Made by a program: the position numbers and the translations under genes
Notes under the pieces: generated by a model
The model's input: only the letters and a program-made list of their open reading frames with translations
Databases searched by the model: none
Told to the model about the DNA's origin: nothing
From: Phnomibacter ginsenosidimutans
GTDB taxonomy: Bacteria > Bacteroidota > Bacteroidia > Chitinophagales > Chitinophagaceae
NCBI RefSeq assembly: GCF_009740285.1
Contig: NZ_CP046566.1
Span: 3,758,658 to 3,822,657 of the forward strand
Direction of reading: 5' to 3'
Length of the DNA: 64,000 bases
In this document: positions 10,479 to 22,400 of the stretch, piece by piece
Numbering within the stretch: the first letter of the stretch is position 1
Layout: the number at the start of each line of letters is the position of its first letter

Positions 10479-11560
10479 AAAAGGTCAACTTTGAGGTGAA
10501 TATGAAAATGAGTAGGGGAAGGAATTATCGTTAACGTATGTTGATGTTGATATAACAAATCGAGTCGGCGCTGCACATTGGCCAAACCAATGCCTGATGC
10601 GCCGATGGCTTTAATTTCATTGCTATCTCCAATGGTATTAACAACATTTAAATGCAAACAACCGTCAGCACAAAAAACATTTACAGTAACATGACTTGTA
10701 TCATTGGATAACCGGCCATGTTTGCAGGCATTTTCTACAAACGGAATAAGTAACATAGGCTCTATTTGTGCATCAGCAGGAATATGGCCGACAGTAAATT
10801 GTATCTGCATATCATCAGCAAAACGCATGGTTTGCAAATCGAGATAATGCTGCAAATAATTAATCTCTTGCTGTAATGATACTTTGGCGGCATTGGTTTC
10901 ATATAGCATGTACCGCATCATACCCGAAAGCTTGAGCAAGGCTGGCTCCAGATTGGCAGATTGAAACCTTGCCATGGACACCATACTGTTAAGCACGTTG
11001 AATAAAAAATGTGGACTGATTTGTGACCGCAAAAAACTCAGCTCAGTTTGCAGTCTTTCTTTTTCCTTTTCTCTTTCCAACTGCTGGCGTTGCAATCTAT
11101 CAATCAGTAAGTGCCATGTTCCGCTTACCAAAAGCATAAAGCAACCACTGAAAAAAGCATAGAGCCAATAAAACGGCGGATGTATATCGGGCCCCGAAAT
11201 ACGAACTCTGGCAACATGATTGCCCATCATAAACAATATAACAAAAGAGAGCACTGCAATGACATACTTGACACTTGATGTTTTGCGCCAGAGCTGCTTT
11301 TTTAGCATGTACAAATGGCCGTAAAAAACACCCATCAACAATATGTTTTGTACAAATTCTGCCAGCAATATTTTTTCAAAAGGAATGGTTTGTAAGCGAG
11401 GCAGACTCGCTGCGAATTTTTGAAGTTCCGGAGGCAATGGCCTTGCTCTGTTTGAGAACTCCAGCATTTTGAAGTAGGGCACCGAGAACCACAATAACCA
11501 ACCTAGTACATGAATACCGATTAGCTTTTGTTTGTTTTGGAACCACTCTACTTTGTGCAT
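10475..11560 (-). CDS. LytS/YehU-type sensor histidine kinase
   Basis: 361 aa inner-membrane kinase. Four hydrophobic segments occupy about residues 15-150. A short coiled coil (LQRQQLEREKEKERLQTEL) then leads to the His_kinase domain with the H-box SQISPHFLFNVLNSM. The N-box is PMLLIPFVENACKHG and the G-box GIGLANVQRRL. This architecture belongs to the LytS class, which pairs with LytTR regulators such as the one encoded directly downstream with a 4-bp overlap. No extracellular sensor domain of recognisable fold is present; the signal is unknown. Confidence 0.9.
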   Translation of the reverse strand: MHKVEWFQNKQKLIGIHVLGWLLWFSVPYFKMLEFSNRARPLPPELQKFAASLPRLQTIPFEKILLAEFVQNILLMGVFYGHLYMLKKQLWRKTSSVKYVIAVLSFVILFMMGNHVARVRISGPDIHPPFYWLYAFFSGCFMLLVSGTWHLLIDRLQRQQLEREKEKERLQTELSFLRSQISPHFLFNVLNSMVSMARFQSANLEPALLKLSGMMRYMLYETNAAKVSLQQEINYLQHYLDLQTMRFADDMQIQFTVGHIPADAQIEPMLLIPFVENACKHGRLSNDTSHVTVNVFCADGCLHLNVVNTIGDSNEIKAIGASGIGLANVQRRLDLLYQHQHTLTIIPSPTHFHIHLKVDLL

Positions 11561-11658
11561 GGTTCCAAAGATTTGACAGCACAGCAGTACCTGTTGTTAG
11601 CGGTTTCAAAAGAAATAGCAGAATGTGGTTTTTTGCAATAGCCTTAACCAAATGAAGG

Positions 11659-12843
11659 TTAATGAATGTTAAGACCGGCTTGCTTTCCTGCTTGCAACAA
11701 ATCATGTTGTAACACCTCCGCATCTTCCAGCCCAAAGTACACCCGCACCTGCCGGTGTGTGGCATTGCTGGCATCAAAATCCTCTGCAGGCATGCCTGCA
11801 CATTTTGGAATGATGAGGCTCTCGTGACCGCCCCAGCTTACCGCCATACGAAACCGTTTCAACGCATTGCAAAAGCTTTCCATTTGCTGCACCGTTTTTA
11901 CTTCGAGTGCAAACGTGAGCAATCCTCCGGCATCTTTCATTTGGCTTTTGGCCAATGCGTATTGCGGATGCTGCGCATCAAGCGGATAAATAATATTGGA
12001 CACCCAGGGCTGTAGTTTCAACCAGGCAATCATGGCATGAGTGGTGCGGGTAACACGTTCTAAACGGATGGGTAACGTACGCAAACCACGGAGCAACAAC
12101 CATGCATGAAAAGGCGTGGCTCCGGCGCCTGTTGTCATGTATTCGCTGTAAAATATTTTCGACATGTGGGCTTTGCTACCGCTTACCACACCGGCTACCA
12201 CATCGCTGTGGCCACCAATGAATTTAGTAGCACTCTGCAGCACCAAATCAATGCCGTGTTTGATGGGCTGCTGATACAAGGGCGTACAGTAACTATTGTC
12301 AATAACGGTCACAATGTTGTGCTGTTTGGCTAGCGCTGCCACGGCCGATAAATCTTGCAATTCGTAGGTCCAGCTATTGGGGCTTTCGAGGTAATACAAC
12401 ACGGTGTTGGCTTGCGTGGCGGCCTGCCAATGTTCGATGGCGGTGCCATCTATGTATGTAGTGGTTACTCCAAAGCGGGGCAGTATTACTTCAAACAACC
12501 GCTGTGCCCATGTGTAAGGGGCTTTCACACTTACGATATGATCGCCACTTTTTACAAATGGCAATACCGAACAAAAGATAGCCGATGCTCCGCTGTTGAA
12601 TACCAGTGCATCTTCGGCACCGTCCAGCGCTGCCAGTTTTTGTTTCAGAATTTCAACTGTAGGATTGTTGCCACGGCTGTACAAAAACGCATCATACTCC
12701 GCTGCAAAAGCCTGCCGCAAATCATCAACAGTATCAAATAAAAAGTTGCTGGTTTGCACTATCGGTGGCGATACCGCATTGAAGTATTCTTCATGTTGTT
12801 CGCCCAGTTGATTGAGGATATACGAAAGGTCTAAGTCAGACAT
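11659..12843 (-). CDS. Cys/Met-metabolism PLP-dependent enzyme (cystathionine gamma-synthase/lyase type)
   Basis: About 394 aa from ATG 12843 (MSDLDLSYILNQLG). The open frame extends to 12870, but the start at 12843 gives a tight 8-bp overlap with the upstream permease stop. Recognisable fold-type I features are YSRGNNPTVEILKQKLAALD, the substrate/PLP region FNSGASAIF, the Asp of VIDNSY and the Schiff-base Lys in SATKFIGGHSDVVAG. Family members perform gamma- or beta-elimination or replacement on homocysteine, cystathionine or methionine. The exact reaction cannot be set from sequence alone. Coupling to an amino-acid permease suggests catabolism or transsulfuration of an imported amino acid. 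Confidence 0.85.
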   Translation of the reverse strand: MSDLDLSYILNQLGEQHEEYFNAVSPPIVQTSNFLFDTVDDLRQAFAAEYDAFLYSRGNNPTVEILKQKLAALDGAEDALVFNSGASAIFCSVLPFVKSGDHIVSVKAPYTWAQRLFEVILPRFGVTTTYIDGTAIEHWQAATQANTVLYYLESPNSWTYELQDLSAVAALAKQHNIVTVIDNSYCTPLYQQPIKHGIDLVLQSATKFIGGHSDVVAGVVSGSKAHMSKIFYSEYMTTGAGATPFHAWLLLRGLRTLPIRLERVTRTTHAMIAWLKLQPWVSNIIYPLDAQHPQYALAKSQMKDAGGLLTFALEVKTVQQMESFCNALKRFRMAVSWGGHESLIIPKCAGMPAEDFDASNATHRQVRVYFGLEDAEVLQHDLLQAGKQAGLNIH

Positions 12844-14170
12844 CGGTTTTACTTTTTTGAATAAACACAAAATATACCGCTACAAACAGCAGCAGCAGGC
12901 CAACACCTGTGAGGGCAGCTTTCCAGTTGTCGAGCACTACAGCAGTGGCAACTACTCCGTAGGCGAGCATAAATACAACAGCGATAGTCGGAATGATTTT
13001 GCTGATAAAGCCGGGTTGCACCAGTTCATCATTTACTTTTCGGTACCTCAAAATGAGCAATGCCAATGCACAGGTGATAAATCCCATGCTATCCAGAAAA
13101 ATGGAGAAGCCCAAAATGTTATCGACTCCTTTGCCAAAAAAAGTAACGGCCACAGTAATCACGGAAAAAGTAATCAAACCCGGCACCAACGCTTGGGTTT
13201 TGGAGTGCTGATAACTGAATATTTTCGGCAGTACACCATCCTTACTCATGGCGTACATTACCCGTGGATTACTCATCAGCAAAATATTGACGTAAGCCAA
13301 CACGCTGATGAACATAGCAAAGTCGAACACCTTGCCGCCTACTTTTCCAAACAAAGCCTGAAACAACAACGATCCAATTGATGTGGCATTTTTCATGTTG
13401 TCGTAGCCAATCACTTGCACATATGCATAATTCACAGTGAGGTACAGCAAAATGATGATGATGATACCAATGAAAATACCTTTTTGCAAGGTGCCCTGCT
13501 TGCTCACTTCGCCACCAAAATTGATGGTTTGCTGATAGCCACCGTAGGTGAAAGAAACCGCCACCATGCTAATCACCAACAGCAGCAAACCATTGTCGCC
13601 GGTGTAGGTGCGGATAGGGTCGGTGCTGTAATCAGTTGGCGTTACTTGCTGACCGGTAAACATGGCGGCAATCAGCAGCAAGATGAGTCCCACCTTGACA
13701 ATCATGAGGATATTTTGGGTACGACTACTCGTTTTCAAGCCCATCAAATTCACAAAGAAGAAAATGCCAACCGCTACAATGGATAAAGTGACATTGAATG
13801 CGAAACCCATTTGCTTATCAAACAACATGTGACTGCAGTACTCAGCCCCAATCAATGTAACCACCGCCAGCGATGCAGCATTGCTGATGAGGATGAGTGT
13901 ATTGACAGTAAAACCAACCGCAGGGTGATATGCGTAAGAAAACACTTTGTAATAGGCTCCCACCACAGGCAATCGTGCACCAATTTCTGCAAACACAAAA
14001 GCGCCGAGCATTGCTATTAAACCGCCAATAAGCCATGCACTGTAAAAAATAGTTTCGGTGCCACTTTTGGCAGCAATGCCGGCTGGTGTTTTAAAAATGC
14101 CCATGCCTATCACCAGACTTACCACAATGATGGTGAGGTCAAACAAACCCAGCTTATTCGAATTGTTCAT
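12836..14170 (-). CDS. APC-family amino acid permease
   Basis: 444 aa with about 12 hydrophobic helices. The first helix carries the APC-superfamily signature GMGIFKTPAGIAAKSGT, the unwound substrate-binding segment, followed by FAEIGARLPVVGAYYKV. It likely imports or exchanges an amino acid across the inner membrane by proton coupling or antiport. Its stop overlaps the start of the PLP enzyme, so the pair forms an operon. The ATG at 14170 is 40 bp from the divergent TonB receptor start at 14211, leaving a very short shared promoter region. Confidence 0.9.
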   Translation of the reverse strand: MNNSNKLGLFDLTIIVVSLVIGMGIFKTPAGIAAKSGTETIFYSAWLIGGLIAMLGAFVFAEIGARLPVVGAYYKVFSYAYHPAVGFTVNTLILISNAASLAVVTLIGAEYCSHMLFDKQMGFAFNVTLSIVAVGIFFFVNLMGLKTSSRTQNILMIVKVGLILLLIAAMFTGQQVTPTDYSTDPIRTYTGDNGLLLLVISMVAVSFTYGGYQQTINFGGEVSKQGTLQKGIFIGIIIIILLYLTVNYAYVQVIGYDNMKNATSIGSLLFQALFGKVGGKVFDFAMFISVLAYVNILLMSNPRVMYAMSKDGVLPKIFSYQHSKTQALVPGLITFSVITVAVTFFGKGVDNILGFSIFLDSMGFITCALALLILRYRKVNDELVQPGFISKIIPTIAVVFMLAYGVVATAVVLDNWKAALTGVGLLLLFVAVYFVFIQKSKTDV

Positions 14171-14210
14171 GTACCTGTATTTTTACAACTTACTAACTAC
14201 CCGTTTTCTT

Positions 14211-16265
14211 ATGCCACTAAAAATAGGGGTTTGCCTTATTGCATGCTTTTTTTTCCAAACCCTTAAGGCGCAGTCCATCGTCAGCGATACCCTCACCGGC
14301 ACAGATAGTGCCAGCATTACGGCCAATCCTTTCGGCTTGCAGCAGCGCAGTTTGAGCACTGCCAGCATCAAGCGATATCAAACCAATGTTTTGCAACTGG
14401 CAGCACCCGGCAATCTGGTCACTGCGTTTAATACTTTGCCAGGCATTCGCATGGAAGAACGGTCGCCCGGCAGCTATCGCCTCAACATTCGGGGTAGTTC
14501 ATTGCGCAGTCCCTTTGGTGTTCGCAATATCAAAATGTATTACAACAACCTGCCGCTCACCGATGCCGGTGGCAATACCTATTTCAACCAAATGACCAGC
14601 AATAGTTTTGGCACCGCCACTATTGTGCGTGGCCCAGCCAGCAGCATGTATGGTGCCGGCACAGGTGGCCTGGTGTTATTGGAATCTATCAGCAACGAAC
14701 AGCCATTGGTGCAGGCAGAATACAGTACGGGTTCGTATGGTTTACTCAACCTGATGGCAGCAGTCAACTTTGGACAAAAAGCCAACCGCAACCGCATCAG
14801 CTATGCCCACAATGAAAGCCGTGGCTACCGTGACCAAACGGCCATGCGCCGCGACCAACTGGCATGGACCAGCCAGCTGAAAGCCAGCGATAAACAAACG
14901 CTTACAGCAACCCTGTTGTACAGCAACATGTACTATCAAACACCGGGTGGGTTAACATTGGCGGAGTACAACAGCAATGCAACAGCTGCCCGTCCTGCTG
15001 CAGGTGGTTTTCCTTCTGCACAGCAGGTGAATGCTGCTATTTATCAACAGAATTTATTGGCCGGCATCAGCAGCCAACTCAAACTCAACGGGCAATGGAG
15101 CAACACCACTGCTTTGTACGGTTCATTTGCCACGATTAAAAACTCAGCCATCCGCAACTACGAAAACAGAAGCGAACCACACATGGGAGCCCGTACGGTT
15201 TTTGCGTATGAAAAAAAACTCGACAACTCCAGCATCAAGTGGCAAAGCGGCGCAGAATTTCAGGCCGGATTTTTTAATACACAGGTAAGCCGCAACAAGC
15301 TGGGACAAAGAGATTCTTTGCTGACGAATGACGATCAAACATTTTATACCGGCTTTGCATTTACGCAAGTAGAATGGGTATGGAAAAATGGCTTTTATGC
15401 CAATGCCGGCGCCAGTCTCAACATCAACAAAGTGAAGATTGCCCGTTTGTCTTCGCTGCCCATTGTAACACAGGAACGCACCTATAACAATGAAGTAGCG
15501 CCCCGCCTGAGTGCCGGTTACAAATGGAAAAACAATTGGGAAACACAGGTAACGGTGAGCAAAGGATTTTCGCCGCCTACGGTGAGTGAGTTGCTGCCCA
15601 GCACGGGCCGCATCAGCACCGATCTGGAAGCAGAAGCCGGCTACAATGTTGAACTGTCACAAACCATTCGTTTGTTCAACACCCTCAGCCTCACCAGTAC
15701 CGGTTTTATTTTCAACCTCAATAATACACTGGTACAACAGCGAGACCTGAGTGGTGGCGATTTTTACATCAATGCCGGTAGCACCCGCCAGGCTGGTGTA
15801 GAAACGGTGCTAGACTACGTTCATGGATTTATGCCCAAAAGCATGGTGCAATACCTGAACGTTTCGGTTGCACATACTTACAACGCCTTTACGTACAACG
15901 ACTATAACAAACTCGGTGTAAACTACAACGGCAAACAACTACCCGGAGTACCCAAAAACACGATAGCCATGCGGGCCTTGTTGCAACTGAAACACGGCTT
16001 CTACTTCAACGCCAACTATTACCACAACAGCAGCATCATGCTCAACGACGCCAATACCTTTAGGGCAACTGCCTTTCAGGTGCTGGGTGCCAAGGCCGGC
16101 TATAAAGGCAAACTGGGCAAAAAACAACGCTGGCATGTATTTGCCGGCGCCGACAATTTGCTGGATACCAAATACAGTCTTGGCAACGACATCAATGCCG
16201 CAGCCAACCGCTTTTTCAATGTAGCTCCGGGGCGCTTGTGGTATGCAGGCATCGGGATTGAATAA
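14211..16265 (+). CDS. TonB-dependent outer membrane receptor
   Basis: 684 aa from ATG 14211 (MPLKIGVCLIACFFF...LKAQ), which gives a proper signal peptide; an open extension upstream runs into the divergent permease gene and is rejected. The plug domain is visible at about residues 60-170 (LNIRGSSLRSPFGVRNIKM, YYNNLPLTDAGGNTYF, IVRGPASSMYGAGTGG). A large beta-barrel follows, ending in GRLWYAGIGIE. There is no SusD partner, no CarboxypepD-like N-terminal domain and no riboswitch upstream, so this is more like a siderophore- or metal-type receptor than a SusC. Substrate unknown. Confidence 0.9.
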   Translation: MPLKIGVCLIACFFFQTLKAQSIVSDTLTGTDSASITANPFGLQQRSLSTASIKRYQTNVLQLAAPGNLVTAFNTLPGIRMEERSPGSYRLNIRGSSLRSPFGVRNIKMYYNNLPLTDAGGNTYFNQMTSNSFGTATIVRGPASSMYGAGTGGLVLLESISNEQPLVQAEYSTGSYGLLNLMAAVNFGQKANRNRISYAHNESRGYRDQTAMRRDQLAWTSQLKASDKQTLTATLLYSNMYYQTPGGLTLAEYNSNATAARPAAGGFPSAQQVNAAIYQQNLLAGISSQLKLNGQWSNTTALYGSFATIKNSAIRNYENRSEPHMGARTVFAYEKKLDNSSIKWQSGAEFQAGFFNTQVSRNKLGQRDSLLTNDDQTFYTGFAFTQVEWVWKNGFYANAGASLNINKVKIARLSSLPIVTQERTYNNEVAPRLSAGYKWKNNWETQVTVSKGFSPPTVSELLPSTGRISTDLEAEAGYNVELSQTIRLFNTLSLTSTGFIFNLNNTLVQQRDLSGGDFYINAGSTRQAGVETVLDYVHGFMPKSMVQYLNVSVAHTYNAFTYNDYNKLGVNYNGKQLPGVPKNTIAMRALLQLKHGFYFNANYYHNSSIMLNDANTFRATAFQVLGAKAGYKGKLGKKQRWHVFAGADNLLDTKYSLGNDINAAANRFFNVAPGRLWYAGIGIE

Positions 16266-16480
16266 TGAAATGACTGGTATCAAAAACCAGTAAAAGCCTT
16301 TGTATGCAAGTGTTTATACAGGGTTTTACATCTAAATACAGTACCTTTAACATGTGGAAATATCTGCATGTAATACCCACTGCAGCGTGTAAGCTTTGAC
16401 TTACAGACAACGTTTGTTTACTACCTGAGTACCCATGGAAGGAGGCAGCACATAGAGTGCTGGAATAAATATGGCTCAAC

Positions 16481-19400
16481 GTGACCCGTTATTACCATAT
16501 CGTCCTTCAGTTGTTGGCTACACTTGTTTTTTGGGTGGCTGGTTCAGGTATTGTACTTAGCCAAACAGGTTCTCAAATTTTTAGCAGCAACGGCAATTTT
16601 ACTGTTCCGGTTGGCGTAACAGCCATCACCATTAAAGCATGGGGTGGCGGCGGTGCCGGCGGCGGCTCTGCCACCAACAACCGGCAAGGTGGCGGTGGCG
16701 GTGGTGGCGCATATAGCATCCTCAGCAATTATGCAGTGGCACCGGGCACGGTGGTACAAATTTCAGTAGGTGCCGGAGGTGTTGGAGTTACCGGTGGTAG
16801 TGGTACCATAGGTGCTGCCAGCGCTGCCAGTATTGCGGGTACTCCAATAGTAGTTGCAAACGGAGGTATCGGCGGAAAATCATACGCACAAGGTTCATTT
16901 GGAGGCACTGGTGGTACTGGCGGCACCTACAATGGTGGCAATGGTGCTGATGGCCTGGACTTAGGCATAAGAGGTGGCGGAGGTTCATCGGCAGGCAGTA
17001 GTGCCAATGGTAACAATGGATCCAGCAGTAGTACTGCAGGAGGCATAGCACCGGCGGGTGGGGGAAACGGAGGTAATGGTTCGGGCACATCGGTAGGCAA
17101 TGCCGGACATATACCCGGCGGTGGCGGCGGCGGTGCTACCCGAAGTGGTTCAGACGCCACAGGTGGTGCTGGCGCCAGAGGTCAGGTAGAAATTACCTGG
17201 ACATGCCCCTCCACACCAAGCATTAGTTATTCAGTGCCTTTGTTTTGTATTTCTTCAGCGGCACAAAGCGTTACACTGACAGGCGCCAGTGGTGGTACAT
17301 TTTCCAGTACCGCAGGTTTGGCCATCAATACCAGTACTGGAGTAATTACCCCTGCCAGTAGCACACCGGGCAATTACACTGTTACCTACAGCATAACCGG
17401 TACTGGTGGATGCCCCACAGTAAGCAGTAGTACAACCGTAGAAATTGGTACCCAACCAGCGCAGCCAACGCTTATCAGTGGCCCGACTGCGGTGTGTGAA
17501 AATAGTAACGGAAATAGCTTTACGATTGCAGCGGTAGCAAAAGCGAGCAGTTATATATGGACGCTTCCTACAGGATGGACCATCAATAGTGGAGATGGTA
17601 CCACCAGTATTGTTGCAACCGCAGGCAATTATTTACAAAGCGGTATCATCAGCGTAGCGGCTGCTAATAGTTGTGGTACCAGTACGGCGCAGGTAGCCGA
17701 GGTAGCAGTAGACCAAATGCCCACTGCGTTTGCCATTGATGGGGATGCGACCATTTGCTACAACAACACTGCAGACATAGTACTGGCAAGCTCCCAAACC
17801 GGCATGAGCTACCAATTAAAAAAACAAAGTGATGGTACCAACGTGGGCAGCCCAGTATCAGGCACTGGTGGTATGTTGATTTTAAATACCGGTGCTCTTA
17901 CAAGTTCAGCAGAATTTATTGTGGTAGCCAGCAACGGCAGCTGCAGCCAGCAAATGACAGGGCAAGTGAGCATTTTGGTACAGCCCCAAGTTGTGGTACA
18001 ATCAGTGAGTACACAGCAGTTTTGCCACCAGTTTGGCGTAGATGGTATTGGCTTTAGTGCAACGCCTGCAGGCACAAACTTCACCTGGACAAGTACCGCA
18101 GATTTTGGGGCAGGCCTTGGCGGAGACGGACAAATAATGGGCTTTACCGCGGTGAACAATGGTTCGGCGGCACTCAATGCAACCGTAACTGTAGTGGGCG
18201 AATACAACGGCTGCTACAGCAGTCCAGTTGAATTTTTGGTAACAGTGTTTCCGGTACCGGTTATAGGCACACAGGATACTGCAGTATGTAGCAACGAACT
18301 GCTTACGTTGCCACCGTTTCAGGGAAGCAATGTGATACCTGGAGGCACCGTATACAGCTGGAGTGCTCCAGACCCCGCCTTGTACATGAACATCTCCGGC
18401 TATACTGCCGGTGGTGCACTTGGATTGTTTGCACAAACCCTTACCAATCTTACACCCGATCCGCAGCCCATCAGCTATCTGATTACCCCCCGATCTGGAA
18501 TGTGCACGGGCAATCCATTTACCCTAAACGTTTTGGTGCTCCCTGTTCCTGTTATTCCATCTCCGCAAAACGTAACTGTATGTAGTGGCGCACCTGTGTT
18601 GCTCAATTTGGTCAACTCTCCACCCAGTATGATTGTTCCTCCGGGCCTTACCTATTCCTGGAGTGTGCCCTTGGTAACGGGTGGGTTAACCGGTGGTACC
18701 AGCCGTTCCGATGCCAACGCATTTTCTCAGGTATTATACAACCCCACCAGTGTACCACAAACTGCTACGTACACAGTGACTGCCACGTACGCAGATTGCA
18801 GTACGATATTTTCTTTGGTGGTAACTGTAAATCCAACACCGGCTATCAGCAACAAATCGGTGACCGTGTGTAGTGGTAGTGAATTTGCTGTAGCACCGGC
18901 CAATCTTCCACCGGGCACACTGGTGCCCGCAGGCACCAAATACAGTTGGGCATTGCCTGCTACCAGTGGCATACCGGGCAGTGTAACCGGTGCCACAGCG
19001 GGCAACAATGCAGATAGTATTGTACAACAATTGTTCAACGTATCGGGTAGTCCGCAAACGGCAACGTATGTAATTGAAGCCAGTGCAGGTGCCTGTATCA
19101 GTCACTTTAATTTGGTGGCCAATATTACGCCAAAACCCATGTTGCATGCCAATCCATCTGTTGCACAAACCATTTGTTCGGGCACCAATATCACGCCCAT
19201 AGTATTATCTGAATCGGGTAGTATTGTAGGTGCTACAACTTACTACTGGAGCAGAAGCAACGTGGCAGGCATTAGCAATACGAATGGCATTGCATTGAGT
19301 GGTGCCAGTGCGCCAATCAGTGCCGGCGGCACCTACACTATTTCGGGCACATTACACAACAGTACCACAGCAGCACTTGCTACTACTGTACAGCTCTGGG

Positions 19401-22400
19401 GCAAACTCAATGGTTGCAATACCGATACTATCCCCGTTGTTATTACTGTTAATCCTGTACCCACTGTAACCATTACGCCTGCTACATTGCCTGTGCAACC
19501 CCTGTTGGCTATCTGTGATAGTGCGGCCAATACCGTACTCAATTTTAGCAGCAATATGGCAAGTACCAGTTTTGCTTGGCACCGTTTCAACCCGGGCATA
19601 CGGGGATTGGCGATGTCTGGTACCGGAACTGGTATTAATGCAAAACTGCTCAACACTACCGGCGATATTCTTACAGATATCTTGGTGGTGATTGGTACCA
19701 ATAGCTTTGGTTGTAATAGCATTACAAATGATTCTATTCCGTTCTCGGTTTACTCCAGATTGGTACCGCCCGTTATTACTCCTTCTATGCAGCAAGTGTG
19801 TAAAGTAAGTTTACCAACAGTGCTGCAACGTGCCGAAAATGCAAAGGGTGGTAGCTACAACTACTCTTTCCGTTGGCAAGATTCATTGTCAATCAATTTT
19901 CCCAATGCCAGCTGGCAGTATATAGCAAAAGATGCCGATAACCAGCCTGCTACACAGCCCAACTATAAGCCACCAAAATTTGATGCCAACTCAAAAGACT
20001 CATTGCGATTTTACCGTGCTGTTGTAACCGACAATAACGGTTGTGGTACTGTGCTGAGCAATGTGGTTATTATGAGCATGTACGAAACGAGTGGTTCCAA
20101 CTTTGCACCAACAGTTGATTTTGATCCGTCGAAAACGGCAATGGAAAGTTTGATTTACTGCTCCAATGACTCCTTGCGTTTCTTTGCCAATTTGAATAAC
20201 CTCACATCAGGCATTGTACGCTACAACTGGTTTGCCAACCCATTGTTTGTAGCGCCAGACAGTGCAGTAGTACCTGTAGGTGTAGACTGGGGCAGCAGTG
20301 GCAATGAATACAATAAAACCTATTACAATTTTGCATTCAAGGTTTTCAATAACCCGAGGGCCAGTTATGAAGACACCATTAAGAAAACGTTTATCTCCAT
20401 CATTCCAACGGTGTATGATTTAGATACCTTCCGGCTTCAAAATGGTAAGCTGCACAAACTTTGTGCGGCCAGTGCGGTAGACATTGCTATCCAAATTTTT
20501 CCAACGCTTAAAATACAGGCGTCTACACAAGTACCCGCTGTGTTTTGCAACAACAGCAATGTATCGGTTTCTTTGTCATCCAACATTCCACCAACATTGG
20601 CCACTACACAGTTTAACTGGACGGCCTCGGTCATTTCCGGAACGGCCACATTATCCAATGCAGCTGGCACAGGCAATGCGCCACTCACCATTACAGAAAC
20701 CATCAACAACACAGGCAATACAGTAGCTGTAGTAAAATTTGATATCACCGGGTATGTGGGTGCTGCCAACTGCCCTGTAGACACCACTATTTTCGTGAGC
20801 ATTCTGCCCACTTTTACGGCAGGTGCCATTACACCGTCGCAGTTCATTTGCCCCGGTGGCGATCCTGGTATTATGATTTCTGATCCTGCGGTAGCCAACA
20901 GCGATGGCACTGCCGTAAACCCCACTTACCAATGGCAAAAAAGCCAGGGTGGAATTGCTGGCCCATGGTCGGATATCTCAGGTGCAACTACCGTTTCCTA
21001 CGATCCGCCGGGCCCCATCTATCAAGACACCTGGTATAGAAGAATTGCTTTTGCAGAAGGTAGTTGCCCCACCGCCAGCGACATCGACTCCGTGGTGATT
21101 TTGCGTGGCCCCGAAGGCATATGGACAGGGCTTGCAGATGAAGACTGGTTTTACTGTATGAACTGGGCCAGTGGCACCATACCCGACAACAGCACCAATG
21201 TATTTATCAGAAAACCAGAGGCGCTGAAAAATTCCAATATTGATCATTTGTCACCTTACTATGTAGGGCTGCCGGCCCGTTCGGGTGATATCAATATCCG
21301 GCGCAAACTCAGCTTTGCGGCATTAGGCCTCAATGGTGCAGCCCGCCTCAATACATGGGGCAATCTTACCATTGAACCTGCACCAAATGAAACAGATACA
21401 TTGGGCCATGTAGACATGCAACTGGGTGGTGAAATTTACCTGCGTGGCAATTGGATTAATCAAGTGGGCTTACCCGGTTTTCAATCTGGTATTGGCCGTG
21501 TAAACATGGAAGGTGCCAGCTTACAAACCATTCAAACAGTTGGTGCTGACGAAACATTTTATGATCTGCGTATCGATAATAGCAGTGATGTGACGCAGGG
21601 CGTTACACTCCTTAGTGCAGCCAATGTGCGGCACATACTTACGCTGGAAAAAGGCATTGTGAACACCCATTCTGAGCCTCCTTACAACTCAGGCTTTTAT
21701 GCTAACAACCTTGGATTGCTGACGTTGAAATCAACGGCTGTAAATCCTGTGCAAGGCCCGCCGGGTTTACAATCATTTGTCAACGGCCAACTGGGTATTG
21801 AATTTGACAAAGCCGGATTGGCGTATGAATTTATTTACCCCATAGGCAAGGTATTTCCAACGCCGGCGTATCGTCCGCCGGGCATTGCGCCTACTACGGC
21901 CGATGGCACCACGTTGTTTATTGCAGAGTATTTTCCATACGAGCACCCTGTGCCCAGCATCATGGGTGCCGATCCCATGAGCATCATCAGACCTGAGCAC
22001 TGGATTGTAGAAAAGCAAGCGTATAAATCCACTCAAGCACGGGTATCCATTCCGTATATCAATCCGGGTTCGGGCAACTGGATGGGGTTGAACAATGAAT
22101 TTTATTTTGACCCCTGCGATGAGTGCAATGTGGCTGTGGTGCGAAAAGTATTGCCTGCAACCTGGCATTTCAGCTATGCTGGCGCTGTAGAGTTTTCGAG
22201 TAGCTATCCTATTGAGTACCGCTATTATACCGATAATGGATACATCTACTCAAAACCAGTTACAGAGTTTGGCCCATTCTCCATTGGCTTCTCATACAAG
22301 AGTTTGCTGCCACTGCGTTTGCTCCTGTTCAAAGGCAGTGTTACTTCATCGGGCCACGTGTTGCAATGGCGCATCAACGAACCAGCAGAAGTAGCGCAAT

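Noticed and set aside
16544-17160. Pro-rich minus-strand frames under the Gly-rich domain of the T9SS protein
   Set aside because: They simply mirror the GGC/GGT repeats of the Gly-rich region and lack start context.
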